Assembly: GCF_034058155.1 (NCBI RefSeq)
Contig: NZ_CP139148.1
Span: 4,278,001 to 4,342,000, forward strand
From: Flavobacterium sp. KACC 22761
GTDB lineage: Bacteria; Bacteroidota; Bacteroidia; Flavobacteriales; Flavobacteriaceae
Length of the DNA: 64,000 nucleotides
Direction: 5' to 3'
Notes under the pieces: generated by a model
The model's database searches: none
The model's input: the letters and a program-made list of their open reading frames with translations, nothing else
What the model was told of the DNA's origin: nothing
In this document: positions 51,331-61,400 of the stretch, one piece after another
How positions within the stretch are numbered: position 1 is the first letter of the stretch
How the letters are laid out: each line of letters opens with the position of its first letter
Position numbers and translations under genes: made by a program

Positions 51331-53061
51331 TTATTCTACATGAGCATCGTTTGCTGCAGTCGCATATAGACCTATCAACGCTCCAGTAAACCCTCCAGCT
51401 ACATTTGTTGAAAGAATATCGCCAGAAACGCTTCCTCCTAAATTTTCAAAATCAACACCATTTAAAGCATAGCTAAATTGGTAACTGTCACCTGTCGCCT
51501 TAACCTGCAGACGGATATTCTTTTTAATTTCAATTTTAGTACTCGCAACAATCTTTGATTCCCCTTTTTCGGTTCTTTGCAATATAATATAGGTATCCTT
51601 TCCTTTTTTGGTTATGCCAAAAACATAATTAAAGCGTTCGCTTTGCAGACAAACAATTCCAGCCAAATCCTTTTCAGATGCTGGTTTATAATCTAATGTC
51701 GATGTGAAAGAAAAATTATTGTGTTGCTGTCTATAAAAAAGTGTCGAAGTTGGTTTTACTTCTTTGATATTGACTGCAAAAGGCTTGATCTCTAGTCCGT
51801 TTTTTGTTAGCGAAATAAAGTTTTCTCTAGGACCTCTCAGTCCTATCCATCTATAATCTAGTTTTTCGGAAGCAAAGTTTTCAGTAAACGTAAAATTTCC
51901 ATTTGGGAAAAATCCATCTTTTCCTGTTTTGTTTTCAGTAACGCCGGTAGGCATTTTGATTTTTGGTTTGAGAGGAACTAATCCGTTTTCAAAAACTGGA
52001 AAAACTCCCGACCAATCTACAGGCAACATAAAAGTTTCGCGACCCGTATTCACTCTATTTTTATCATTAGGACGAATACCGAGAAATACACCATAATATT
52101 TATTATCAGGGCCTAATACTAAATCAGCGTGTCCAGCCCAATCCACTTTTTCAGGTCTGTTTTGTGGAAAATATCTTTGTGTCAAAATCGGGTTGTTTGA
52201 TGCTGGTTTGAAAGGGCCTTTTGGACTGTCGCTAATAAAAACAACTTCGCTATGATTATCTCCCGTACCGCCTTCGGCACACATTAAATAATAACGACCG
52301 TCTTTTTTATATAAATGTGGCGCTTCAATCCATATTGGTTTTTTCGAAAGATCTACACCTCCATCTACAATAATTTTGTCAGAACCTGGAATTACTTTGT
52401 CATTTACTAGATCATATTCCCAAACTTTAATTACACGATGACCTTCATACAATGCCTTTCCTTTGTCTGGAGCATCATTGTGTACGATATAACCTTTTCC
52501 GTCATCATCAAAGAAAATGCATGGGTCAATTCCATCAAAACCTAATTTCATAGGACTTCCCCAACCTTTCATTGGATCTTTTGTTTTTACTATAATATTA
52601 CCCATTCCTCCCGTAAAAGCAGTTACAATCATATAAAAAGTATCATTATGAGGATTATAAGTTATACCTGGTGCGTACACTCCTTGGCTAATTCCAGTAT
52701 CGTGAGGATTAAATTCTGAAACCTTATTTAAAACGCCTCCTAAATCTGTCCAATTCACTAAATCTTTAGAATGAAAAATTGGCACTCCAGGAAACATGGC
52801 AAAAGAAGAACAAACCATATAATAGTCATCTCCTTTTTTGGTAATGGCGGGATCAGGATAACATCCTTGTAAAATAGGCGTATAAAATTCGTCTGATTTT
52901 AGGGGATTATTTTTATAAATATCATCATTGCCTGTATAAACAACATTAGAAAAAATAGGCATTCCTTTAATTGATCCATTACTGTTTTTATCTGTAATGA
53001 CATTAAAAGCGAAAAGAAAAAATAATATTCCCGCCAAGTAATAAATTTGTTTTTGGTTCAT
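51331..53061 (-). CDS. GH43 family glycosidase with C-terminal beta-sandwich
   Basis: 576 residues. A hydrophobic N-terminus (about 6-23) serves as signal or anchor without an obvious cleavage site. The GH43 propeller (about 60-365) has the base Asp70 in CYPDPAI, GIDPCIFFDDDG and WIEAPHLYKKDG (expected acid Glu). A concanavalin-like domain (about 385-576, FTENFASEKLDYRWIGLRGP to FTGALIGLYAT) ends the protein. Likely a beta-xylosidase or arabinofuranosidase. First gene of the second operon, only 73 nt from the start site predicted by the -7 box, with the shared palindromic operator upstream. Confidence 0.9.
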   Translation of the reverse strand: MNQKQIYYLAGILFFLFAFNVITDKNSNGSIKGMPIFSNVVYTGNDDIYKNNPLKSDEFYTPILQGCYPDPAITKKGDDYYMVCSSFAMFPGVPIFHSKDLVNWTDLGGVLNKVSEFNPHDTGISQGVYAPGITYNPHNDTFYMIVTAFTGGMGNIIVKTKDPMKGWGSPMKLGFDGIDPCIFFDDDGKGYIVHNDAPDKGKALYEGHRVIKVWEYDLVNDKVIPGSDKIIVDGGVDLSKKPIWIEAPHLYKKDGRYYLMCAEGGTGDNHSEVVFISDSPKGPFKPASNNPILTQRYFPQNRPEKVDWAGHADLVLGPDNKYYGVFLGIRPNDKNRVNTGRETFMLPVDWSGVFPVFENGLVPLKPKIKMPTGVTENKTGKDGFFPNGNFTFTENFASEKLDYRWIGLRGPRENFISLTKNGLEIKPFAVNIKEVKPTSTLFYRQQHNNFSFTSTLDYKPASEKDLAGIVCLQSERFNYVFGITKKGKDTYIILQRTEKGESKIVASTKIEIKKNIRLQVKATGDSYQFSYALNGVDFENLGGSVSGDILSTNVAGGFTGALIGLYATAANDAHVE

Positions 53062-53140
53062 TTTGTTAAGTCTTAATTATTAAAAAATCAAATAGAGTAT
53101 TTATCTCAAATTTCCTTCTGATTAATAAGTGTATATTCAA

Positions 53141-53177
53141 CAAATATAAAAAAACATTTTAATACACAACCGGTTGT
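53141..53177 (-). promoter_or_regulatory. Promoter with palindromic operator, GH43-CE6/CE1/CE1-GH95-GH3 operon
   Basis: The minus strand has TATATTTG (53148-53141). TTG (53169-53167) is at 18 bp and lies inside the perfect palindrome ACAACCGGTTGT (53166-53177). Box, spacing and operator match those at 18640-18678 base for base, although the sequence between differs. It implies shared repression of both glycosidase operons. Confidence 0.75.
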
Positions 53178-53753
53178 TTTAGTATTTATTTTTTTCTATC
53201 ACTAAAAAAATAACAAATAAAAAACACATTATGCAATTCTAGTGCTTAAATATAAGTATAATAGCAAAGAAAGGAAAAACAAAAAAATCTGGAGTTCCTA
53301 TCTAAAAATGGACACAGAAGCACAAGATCTTTGATTATAAAAAAGAAATCTAAAAAACCAAAGTAAGAATTCAAGCAATATTGGCTAAAAACAAAATTTT
53401 AATAATTAATTATGTTAAAAAAAAGTAAAGTCGTTTTTTACATTGTAGTATTTTTACTTAGATTTGAGCCATATTCACATTTAACTATTATACTAACGAT
53501 TACTAATTAAAATCGTTAAAATTTACACCGCTATCAACCAAAACCTCACAAAAAAATTATGAATTTAGCAAAATCAAGTCACTATACTTCTGTAAACCTG
53601 TTTAAAAAAGTGCTATTTCAATTTCTATTATAGGATCTACAATCTATACTTTTTACTCAAAAACAAATCCCATAACAATTGCATTTATTTTCTATTTCTT
53701 AAAAAATGGAATGGAACTTTTATGCCTCTTTTTCAAAAAAAAATAACCAATTA
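53178..53753. other. Divergent intergenic region before the TonB-receptor-like gene
   Basis: AT-rich with no supported gene. A TAGATTTG at 53459-53466 is a plausible plus-strand -7 box for the downstream gene, giving a leader of about 280 nt. No -33 box is clear. A 24-codon frame at 53559-53633 breaks near an A run and may be a relic, but is too short to call. Confidence 0.4.
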
Positions 53754-56552
53754 ATGAGACAAACAATTCTATTATTATTTTGCTTTCTTTTTTTATCGAC
53801 TACTTTACAAGCACAAAAATTAGGCACAGTTAAAGGATATGTAACAGATACCATAAACCATTCTACTTTAACCAAGGCATCAGTCTCTTTGTTGAGAGCA
53901 CAAGATTCTATTTTAGTAAAATTTACCAGAGCCAAAGAAAATGGTTATTTTGAGTTGAATAATATTAAAGCTGGTAAATTTATTTTATTGGTTTCTTATC
54001 CTAAATATGCTGATTTTGTAGATCAATTTGCTGTTGATTCCACAAAGTTAATCAAGGATTATGGCAAAATTAATTTAGAAGATAGAGGAAAAATACTATC
54101 CGAAATAATTATCAAAGGCAATAGAGCCGCCATGAAAATCAAAGGAGACACGTTAGAATTTGATCCAAAAGCATTTAAAATAGAACCTAATGCAAAAGTG
54201 GAAGATTTGATAAAACAATTCCCAGGAATACAAATTGATAAGGATGGAAAAATTACTGCTCAAGGCGAAACTGTAACCAAAGTTTTGGTTGATGGTGAAG
54301 AATTTTTTGGTGATGATCCCACTTTAGTTACAAAAAATCTACGTGCGGATATGGTTGATAAAGTACAATTGTACGACAAAAAAAGTGATCAAGCCGCTTT
54401 TACGGGAATTGATGATGGCCAGAAAACCAAAACGCTGAATGTGAAACTTAAAGAAGACAAAAAAAATGGTCATTTCGGGAAAGTAGAACTCGGAGGAGGA
54501 ACGGATAAGTTCTACAAAGGTCAAGCCATGTTTAATAAGTTTTGGGATAAGAAAAAATTGGCAGCTTATGGCATTTTTGGTAACACAGGACAAGTAGGAT
54601 TAGGATGGGGAGATAAAGATAAATATGGACAAAGCAGTTATCAGGTAACTGATGACGGCGGTATTTATTTTACAAACAATGGAAATGATGAATTTGACAG
54701 TTGGGACGGACAATTTAATGGTGAAGGAATTCCAGTAACTCAAACTGGCGGAATACATTTTGACAATAAATGGAACAAGGATAAAGAATCTATCAATGTT
54801 AATTATAAAATTGGTGATATCAAACTTACAGGAAACCGCAATGATATTAACCAGCAAAATTTAAGCTCTAGCAGTATTTATAATACTTCAGACAAAAATT
54901 TTGAGAAAAACATGACTAAAAACAAACTTGATCTCACTTATGAAATTAAAATCGATACTACTTTAACTTTAAAATTAAATGTAGATGGATTATTTAAAAA
55001 GAGTAATTCAAGTGAAGCAGAAGCGCGAAAAGGTACCGACGAACAAGGTAATCAACTCAATAATTTGAAACAGACAACTACAAACGATGTTGATGATAAA
55101 GCATTTAATTTTAATGCTTTATTAACCAAAAGATTCAAAAAAACAGGGCGAACATTATCTCTTAATTTAAGTCAATCAAATACAGATAGTAAAAGTGATG
55201 GTTATTTAAATTCGAGAGCTGAGTTTTTTACACCATCTGTAATTAGTCCAGACAGCACCAAAGTAGTCGATCAAAACAAAGTCAATACTATTAGCAATAC
55301 AGCTTTTAAATCAAATTTAATCTATACTGAACCGCTATCCAAAAGTCTATCTGTAATTCTTAATTACGGATTCAACATTAGCAACGGGAAATCTGATCGT
55401 AAATCTTTTAATCAAGATGCAAATGGGGATTATACTGTTTTAGATTCCATCTTTAGTAATAATTATGAATTGGACCAAACGATAAACCAACTTGGAGCTA
55501 TTTTTAATTACAAGAAAAACAAAACTGTTTTTAATATTGGTTCAAAATTTAGCGGTGTAAACTTTAGACAATATGATGTTTATAGAGATAATTCTTTTAA
55601 GCGAAAATTTATCAACTATATGCCTCAGATAACCTATCAATATAATTTTAAACAAAGAGAATCACTGCGTTTGTCATATAACGGAAACAGCGATCAACCA
55701 ACATTAGAACAAATACAACCGATACCAAATAATCAAAATCCATTGAATACAATTTTGGGTAATCCAGATTTAGATCCTTCTTTCAAGAATAATCTTAGAG
55801 GTAGTTATTATTCATACAAAGTACTCAGCAATCAGTATTTTTCGATTAATGGATCGTATAATTTTACGCTAAATCCAATAATAAGTAATGTAATTACAAA
55901 TGATAGAGGACAAAGTATTTCTCAATTTGTAAACCTAAAAGACAAAGCTGCAACAAGCTATTATTTGAATGGTAATTTTGGCAAAACAATCAAAGCCATA
56001 GACATGTCGGCAGGAATTGGTTTAAGCGCCAATAAAAATGTAAATTATAATTACATCAATACAAAACTGAATCAAACTAAAAATTCAACTTATTCCTTTA
56101 ATTTTAACTTATCGAAGTATAAAGAAAAAAAATACAACTTAAATGCTAGCTTCGGACCTACTTATAACGTTGCTGATGCAAGCATCAACCAAAATAGTGA
56201 TAGTAATGGCTGGGGATTTAATGGAAATTTCTGGTCTAGTGTACAATTGCCTTTCAAGCTAGAAATTAGTACCGATGGTAATTATCAATATAATGGAAAA
56301 ACGCAAGTGATTCAGGAAAGTTTTGAACGTTTTATTTGGAATGCCTCAGTCACCAAAAAATTCTTAAAATCAGATAATTTAAGAGTTTCTATAACAGGAA
56401 GAGATCTTTTGAACCAAAATTTAGGATTTAATCGTTCTGCATTCAATGGAAATATCAGCCAAAGTACGTACACGACTATCCAAAGATATTTTATGTTCTC
56501 TGTAAGCTGGGATTTCAGCAAAATGGGCGGAGGAGAAATTAAACAAAACTAA
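53754..56552 (+). CDS. TonB-dependent-receptor-like outer-membrane barrel protein (OMP_b-brl_3 type)
   Basis: About 932 residues from the ATG at 53754. That start is preferred over an upstream ATG at 53706 because MRQTILLLFCFLFLSTTLQAQ is a proper signal peptide. A carboxypeptidase-regulatory-like domain follows (GTVKGYVTDTINHSTLTKA), then a plug-like region (VEDLIKQFPGIQIDKDGK and KVLVDGEEFFGDDP) and a long barrel-type C-terminal region with many ATNGN-like turns, as in the outer-membrane beta-barrel family. It differs from SusC. It may be a transporter or receptor for an unknown ligand. It is 4 bp from a GLPGLI-family gene in the same orientation, and the two are often paired in flavobacteria. 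Confidence 0.88.
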   Translation: MRQTILLLFCFLFLSTTLQAQKLGTVKGYVTDTINHSTLTKASVSLLRAQDSILVKFTRAKENGYFELNNIKAGKFILLVSYPKYADFVDQFAVDSTKLIKDYGKINLEDRGKILSEIIIKGNRAAMKIKGDTLEFDPKAFKIEPNAKVEDLIKQFPGIQIDKDGKITAQGETVTKVLVDGEEFFGDDPTLVTKNLRADMVDKVQLYDKKSDQAAFTGIDDGQKTKTLNVKLKEDKKNGHFGKVELGGGTDKFYKGQAMFNKFWDKKKLAAYGIFGNTGQVGLGWGDKDKYGQSSYQVTDDGGIYFTNNGNDEFDSWDGQFNGEGIPVTQTGGIHFDNKWNKDKESINVNYKIGDIKLTGNRNDINQQNLSSSSIYNTSDKNFEKNMTKNKLDLTYEIKIDTTLTLKLNVDGLFKKSNSSEAEARKGTDEQGNQLNNLKQTTTNDVDDKAFNFNALLTKRFKKTGRTLSLNLSQSNTDSKSDGYLNSRAEFFTPSVISPDSTKVVDQNKVNTISNTAFKSNLIYTEPLSKSLSVILNYGFNISNGKSDRKSFNQDANGDYTVLDSIFSNNYELDQTINQLGAIFNYKKNKTVFNIGSKFSGVNFRQYDVYRDNSFKRKFINYMPQITYQYNFKQRESLRLSYNGNSDQPTLEQIQPIPNNQNPLNTILGNPDLDPSFKNNLRGSYYSYKVLSNQYFSINGSYNFTLNPIISNVITNDRGQSISQFVNLKDKAATSYYLNGNFGKTIKAIDMSAGIGLSANKNVNYNYINTKLNQTKNSTYSFNFNLSKYKEKKYNLNASFGPTYNVADASINQNSDSNGWGFNGNFWSSVQLPFKLEISTDGNYQYNGKTQVIQESFERFIWNASVTKKFLKSDNLRVSITGRDLLNQNLGFNRSAFNGNISQSTYTTIQRYFMFSVSWDFSKMGGGEIKQN

Positions 56553-56556
56553 AATC

Positions 56557-57360
56557 ATGAAAACAATGATAAATCGCATCTTAATTTTAATAATTGTATT
56601 GGCAAGCTGTAATACTTTTGCACAAAATGATCAATTAGTACAAAATGATCACTTTGTACAAAATGGCATAATCGAATTTGAAAAAAAATCAAATATGTAC
56701 GCTTTGATTACAAAAAAAATAAAAGGAGAAACGGAAAGCTATTATAAATTAGCTTTTGAAAGTTACAAAAAAAACAATCCACAATTTAAAACTACAAAGA
56801 GCACACTCACCTTTTCAAAAAACAAAAGTTTATATAAATGGAATGAAACCATTGAATCAGCAAGCAACAACAGTTGGATTGCTGATGACGCAATGGCTAA
56901 TTTAAAAAATATTATCGCCACAGATCTAGATACCCAAACCAGCATTACCCAAAAAAACGTTTACGATGATTTATATTTAGTTAAAGATAGTTTGCGCAAA
57001 ATTAACTGGAAAATTACTGATGAAACAAGAGAAATTGCAGGTTATGAATGTCGCAGAGCAAATGCTATAGTTCTGGATTCTGTTTATGTTGTTGCCTATT
57101 ACACCATTCAAATTCCATTCTCAGGTGGTCCTGAATCTTTTACAGGCTTACCTGGAACAATTTTAGGCTTGGCTTTGCCACATGAAAACATGACCTGGTT
57201 TGCCACAAAAGTTACTGAAATTCCAGTTTCTGACAAAGATTTAGCTCCACCAATTAAAGGAAAACCAACTGACAATAAAGAATTAAACAAAATACTTTTG
57301 GATGCTTTGAAAAACTGGGGAAAATGGGCACGAAAAACATTACAAGCCTATTCCTTGTAA
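56557..57360 (+). CDS. GLPGLI family protein
   Basis: 267 residues with a signal peptide (1-22). The name motif appears as GLPGTILGLA near residues 203-212, followed by TWFATKVTEI. The family is confined to Bacteroidota and its function is unknown. Members commonly follow a TonB-receptor-like barrel, as here. The N-terminus has a short internal repeat (QNDQLVQNDHFVQNG), from a 21-bp duplication. It is 4 bp from the preceding stop, so it is in one operon with it. Genes of this pair are not obviously part of the xylan locus. Confidence 0.9.
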   Translation: MKTMINRILILIIVLASCNTFAQNDQLVQNDHFVQNGIIEFEKKSNMYALITKKIKGETESYYKLAFESYKKNNPQFKTTKSTLTFSKNKSLYKWNETIESASNNSWIADDAMANLKNIIATDLDTQTSITQKNVYDDLYLVKDSLRKINWKITDETREIAGYECRRANAIVLDSVYVVAYYTIQIPFSGGPESFTGLPGTILGLALPHENMTWFATKVTEIPVSDKDLAPPIKGKPTDNKELNKILLDALKNWGKWARKTLQAYSL

Positions 57361-57474
57361 CAAAACATAAAACTTGTTTTTTCTGCAAGTTCACAAAATA
57401 CACTTCTTGTATTTAGAAGTTTAAAAAAGTTTGTTTCATTTTGTGATATTTTTAAAAAACTTTAATTAAAAACA

Positions 57475-57507
57475 AAAAGGTGCGTTTCAATATGAAACGC
57501 ACCTTTT
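57475..57507. terminator. Bidirectional terminator hairpin
   Basis: A 15-bp perfect stem (AAAAGGTGCGTTTCA with its complement) closes on a 3-nt loop, flanked by A-rich and T-rich runs. It lies between the convergent GLPGLI and barrel genes. Confidence 0.9.
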
Positions 57508-57527
57508 GTTTTAATAATATTATGTTC

Positions 57528-58415
57528 TTACTTAATTTCCTTTGGTTTTATAAATGAAAAACCTAATTTAATTTGTAACCCTGCAGAAAAATAATTGCTG
57601 TTTTGTACTATTGTTTTATTACTCGAAACACCATTTGCTTGTGTATTTTCGATTCCTTTTGGGTCATACAAAACGATATTGCTGTTATCTGTATTTTTTG
57701 CTAGATCAGAAAAACCGTAATCAGCAAAAACACCTGTATAAAGCTGTAAATTTTCTTTTAGCTTGAAAGTTAAACCTGTTTCTAAACTTACCAAAAACGA
57801 AGTCTTAAGATTTGCTGCTGTTTTATCTTCCCAATTATCGACTTTCCCAAATCCATGCGAAGGCAAATCATCAATAACAAGATCTGAATCTGGATAATAA
57901 CCGCTTAGCTGTAATTCATCGGCAGAAGCTTTTATATTTTGTTTTCGTGGAAATAAAACCTTTCCGCCAAAGCCCAAATACCATTGTGATTGGCTTGAGA
58001 TTTCTGTTCTGTATTGCAAAAGAATTGGAATAGCGAAAGAAACAAAATACTGTTTTTCCTGATAATTTTTCGGTGAAACTCTGTATTCGAATGCCGTCAT
58101 TTGGTCATCTACTTCATAAGAATTGATAGTTGTTACTTCATTCAACTTAAACGTATTTTGATTATACAAAACATCTATTCCTGTATTAATTCCCCAATGA
58201 TTATTTAAGAAATAAGTATATCCAATTCCAATACCTCCGCCAGCTTTTAGATTCCCATTTCCTTCAGAACTTTCATAAAGAATTCCTGATGAACCCCCAC
58301 TAAGTTTCATATTAATTTCCTGTGCTTGCATCGAACTACATAATAAAAATATCGCGATTGCTATTTTGATTTTCATTTTGATTTTGATTTTCATTGATCT
58401 TAAATTAAAACTCAT
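57528..58415 (-). CDS. Outer-membrane beta-barrel protein (OmpA-like barrel)
   Basis: 295 residues. The signal peptide is best read from the third Met (MKIKIAIAIFLLCSSMQAQ). The annotated start is 13 residues upstream. The intervening MKIKIKM stretch comes from a short tandem DNA repeat and makes start choice uncertain. The rest is a barrel with aromatic-girdle strands (GIGIGYTYFLNNHWGINTG, FAIPILLQYRTE, YFSAGLQIKLGFSF). It starts 1 bp after the stop of the repeat adhesin gene, so the two are linked. SprB-type adhesins are often followed by an outer-membrane partner such as SprF, but this is not a PorP/SprF-type sequence by eye. A role in adhesin anchoring is a guess. Confidence 0.8.
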   Translation of the reverse strand: MSFNLRSMKIKIKMKIKIAIAIFLLCSSMQAQEINMKLSGGSSGILYESSEGNGNLKAGGGIGIGYTYFLNNHWGINTGIDVLYNQNTFKLNEVTTINSYEVDDQMTAFEYRVSPKNYQEKQYFVSFAIPILLQYRTEISSQSQWYLGFGGKVLFPRKQNIKASADELQLSGYYPDSDLVIDDLPSHGFGKVDNWEDKTAANLKTSFLVSLETGLTFKLKENLQLYTGVFADYGFSDLAKNTDNSNIVLYDPKGIENTQANGVSSNKTIVQNSNYFSAGLQIKLGFSFIKPKEIK

Positions 58416-58416
58416 T

Positions 58417-61400
58417 TTACTTCACCAAGACATTAATTGTTTTTTTCTCACCATTTGATAAAGTCAGCATTACAACATAAATAGCAGTTTGAGAAGGTGC
58501 AATTATCTGATTCTGAGTTTTTACATTAGAAACTGTTTGAATTAATTTTCCGTTGATATCAAAAATATCAATAACGGCACCTTTGAGTTGTGCTTCACTA
58601 AAATTACATTCTAAAGTAAATTCACTCGAAGTTCTTACCGGGTTAGGATATATTTTCATCTTATTTGAAAATACTTGATCTTTTATTTCAAACAAACAAG
58701 ATTTAATTTTATTTCCGTTTTTATCTGTCGCAATAACATAATAAGCCCCATTTAAAGCTTGATTTTCGCTGAAATATTGTCGCGTTGCGCCAGAGATTGC
58801 AGTTCCGTTTTTATACCATTGCCAAGAAACAAAATCTTTGTTTTTATTATCAAAGAAAAGAACATCAGACCAATGCTGCGTTATAAGTCCGCCCTGCGTA
58901 ACTTCTACGGTTTTTATAACTGCCACAGCTGGATTATGATTTTGATCTCCATTCTGAGATGCTGTAATTAATGTGCTTCCCGAATTTTTTATCACCAAAT
59001 TATTACCTGAAACCTCAGCAATATTACTATTCGCAACCGAATAAGTTATTGGCAAACCACTATTTGAAATTGCATTAAGATTTAAGTTGTTTTCGGTTTC
59101 ACAGCCAAATTGTAACTCTTGATTCCACGTAATCAGTTGATCAGCTTTAGTGATTTCAAAAACACTGCTTTCAAAAACAATTCTATAATTTTCTCCAGCA
59201 TCAATTGTTCCAGCATTAATTTTGTACTTTCCAGCATTTTCACCAGATTCTCTTGAAAGAACTCCTCTAATAATTGTATTTGTATCACCATTTACAAGTC
59301 CTGAAACAGTATAGCCAAAAACTGGATCATTTGTACCAAAAACTTTCTGATGTCCTGTTGAAGCAGTAATCGTAAGAGTATATTTGTTTGTGGTGAAACT
59401 AACTTCATTTCCGTAAGCTACAAATCCATTACTGTTTATCGCATAAGCTTTTACATAATATTTTGTATTTCCTTTTAAATTAGTCAACGTTGAAGTAATT
59501 GATCCCAATGAACTGCCTACAATAATTTTGTTATCTGTTATCATCGGATTTGATTTAAGCGAATAAACAAATCCTGTTTCTGCTAAACATTTTCCATCAC
59601 TTTTTTCCGAAGAAATTGTTCCAGAAACTACTGCTCCAGAAACTGTTATATTTGTTGTAACTAATGTATTTACCACAAAAGGCGCAGGTTCTTCAATTAC
59701 TATTGTTTTTGAAATAGAACAAGAATTTGCATCGCTAATGGTTACAGAATATGTTCCCGCTGTAAGTCCGCTTGCAGTTGCTTCGTTTCCTCCTTTTGGC
59801 GACCATAGATAAGTATAAGCTCCTTTTCCTCCGCTCACATTTACAGATGCAGTTCCATCATTTCCATTATAACAAGTTACATCCGTTTTTGAAGTTATAG
59901 CTTCAAGCAATGCTGGCTCAGTAATTGTAAAACTCTGTGTTGCTGTGCAAGAATTTGCATCAGTTACAGTTACAGTATAAGTTCCAGCGCTCAGTCCTGA
60001 AGCTGTAGCAGAATTTCCTCCAGATGGCGCCCAAGAATAGCTGTATCCCGGTTTTCCTCCGCTTACGCCAACTGTTGCCGATCCTGTATTTGTGCCATTA
60101 CAAGCAATATTGGTTTGAGAAACTGCTGTCGCTATAAGAGCATTTGGCTCTACAATTGTAAAACTTTGTGTTGCTGTGCAAGAATTTGCATCAGTTACAG
60201 TTACAGTATAAGTTCCAGCGCTCAGTCCTGAAGCTGTAGCAGAATTTCCTCCAGATGGCGCCCAAGAATAGCTGTATCCCGGTTTTCCTCCGCTTACACT
60301 AACTGTTGCCGATCCTGTATTTGCGCTATAACATAATAAATTAGTTTGTGACGGCGTAATTTTTAATACAGAAGGCTCAGTAATTGTAAAGTATTTTACA
60401 ATTGAACAACCATTTGCAGAAGTTATCGTTACCGAATAACTACCAGCCGCAAGATTGCTTGCAGTATTACTTGACCCACCAGTTGGTGCCCAAACATAGG
60501 TAAAAGGACCCGGCGCTCCAGAAGGAATTACTGAAGCGGATCCCGTATTAGCACCATTACATAAAATATCGTTTTGCGATGCTACAGCAGTCAAAGTGTT
60601 AGTTGTGTTAATTACAAAATGTTTAGTAATGGCACACCCATTACTGTCTGTAATTAAGCAAGAATAACTGCCATTATTTAATCCCGTTGCTATCGCTGTT
60701 GTTTGACCAGAAGGAGACCATAAATAAGTATAAGGGGCTACTCCTCCACTCACACTAACAGCCGCTTGTCCAGGCGACATGCAGGTTGCATCTATTTGAC
60801 TTGTTGTAGCGCTTAATACTGCAGGCTCATCAATTTCGATTGATTTGGTAATAAAACAACCATTAGAATCGGTAATTTTACAGCTGTAGATTCCAACTGC
60901 CAAACCAGTTGCAGTCGCTGCCGTACCGCCTGAAGGTGACCATAAATAAGAATATGAGCTACTGCCTCCAGAAGGAACTACCGTTGCCGTTCCAGTTGCT
61001 CCACCATTACATAAAACATCAGTATGAGAAATTGATGCTGTCAAAACCGGTGGTTCATCTATAGTAACACCAATGGTGTATGTACAAGTATTTCCATCTT
61101 GAATTGTTAACGTATAATTTCCTTTAGAAAGTCCAGACGCAGTAGCGGTATTTCCTCCAGCAGGCGCCCAAGAATAAGAATATGCCCCAACTCCACCAGA
61201 AGCTGTTACAGTTGCAGAACCATTTGATCCTCCATTACATGAAACATCTGTTTTTGTTATGGAAGCAGATATTTGAACCGGAGTACCAACAGTAATAGTT
61301 TTTGTCAATGTACATCCCTTTGAGTCTGTTATTGTACAAATATAATCTCCGGCACTAAGTCCTGTTGCCGTTGCTGATGTTCCGCCGAAAGGTGCCCAAG

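Noticed and set aside
53559-53633. 24-codon frame with a possible membrane-like continuation in another frame
   Set aside because: Too short, interrupted near an A run, and without recognised homology; only a possible relic.
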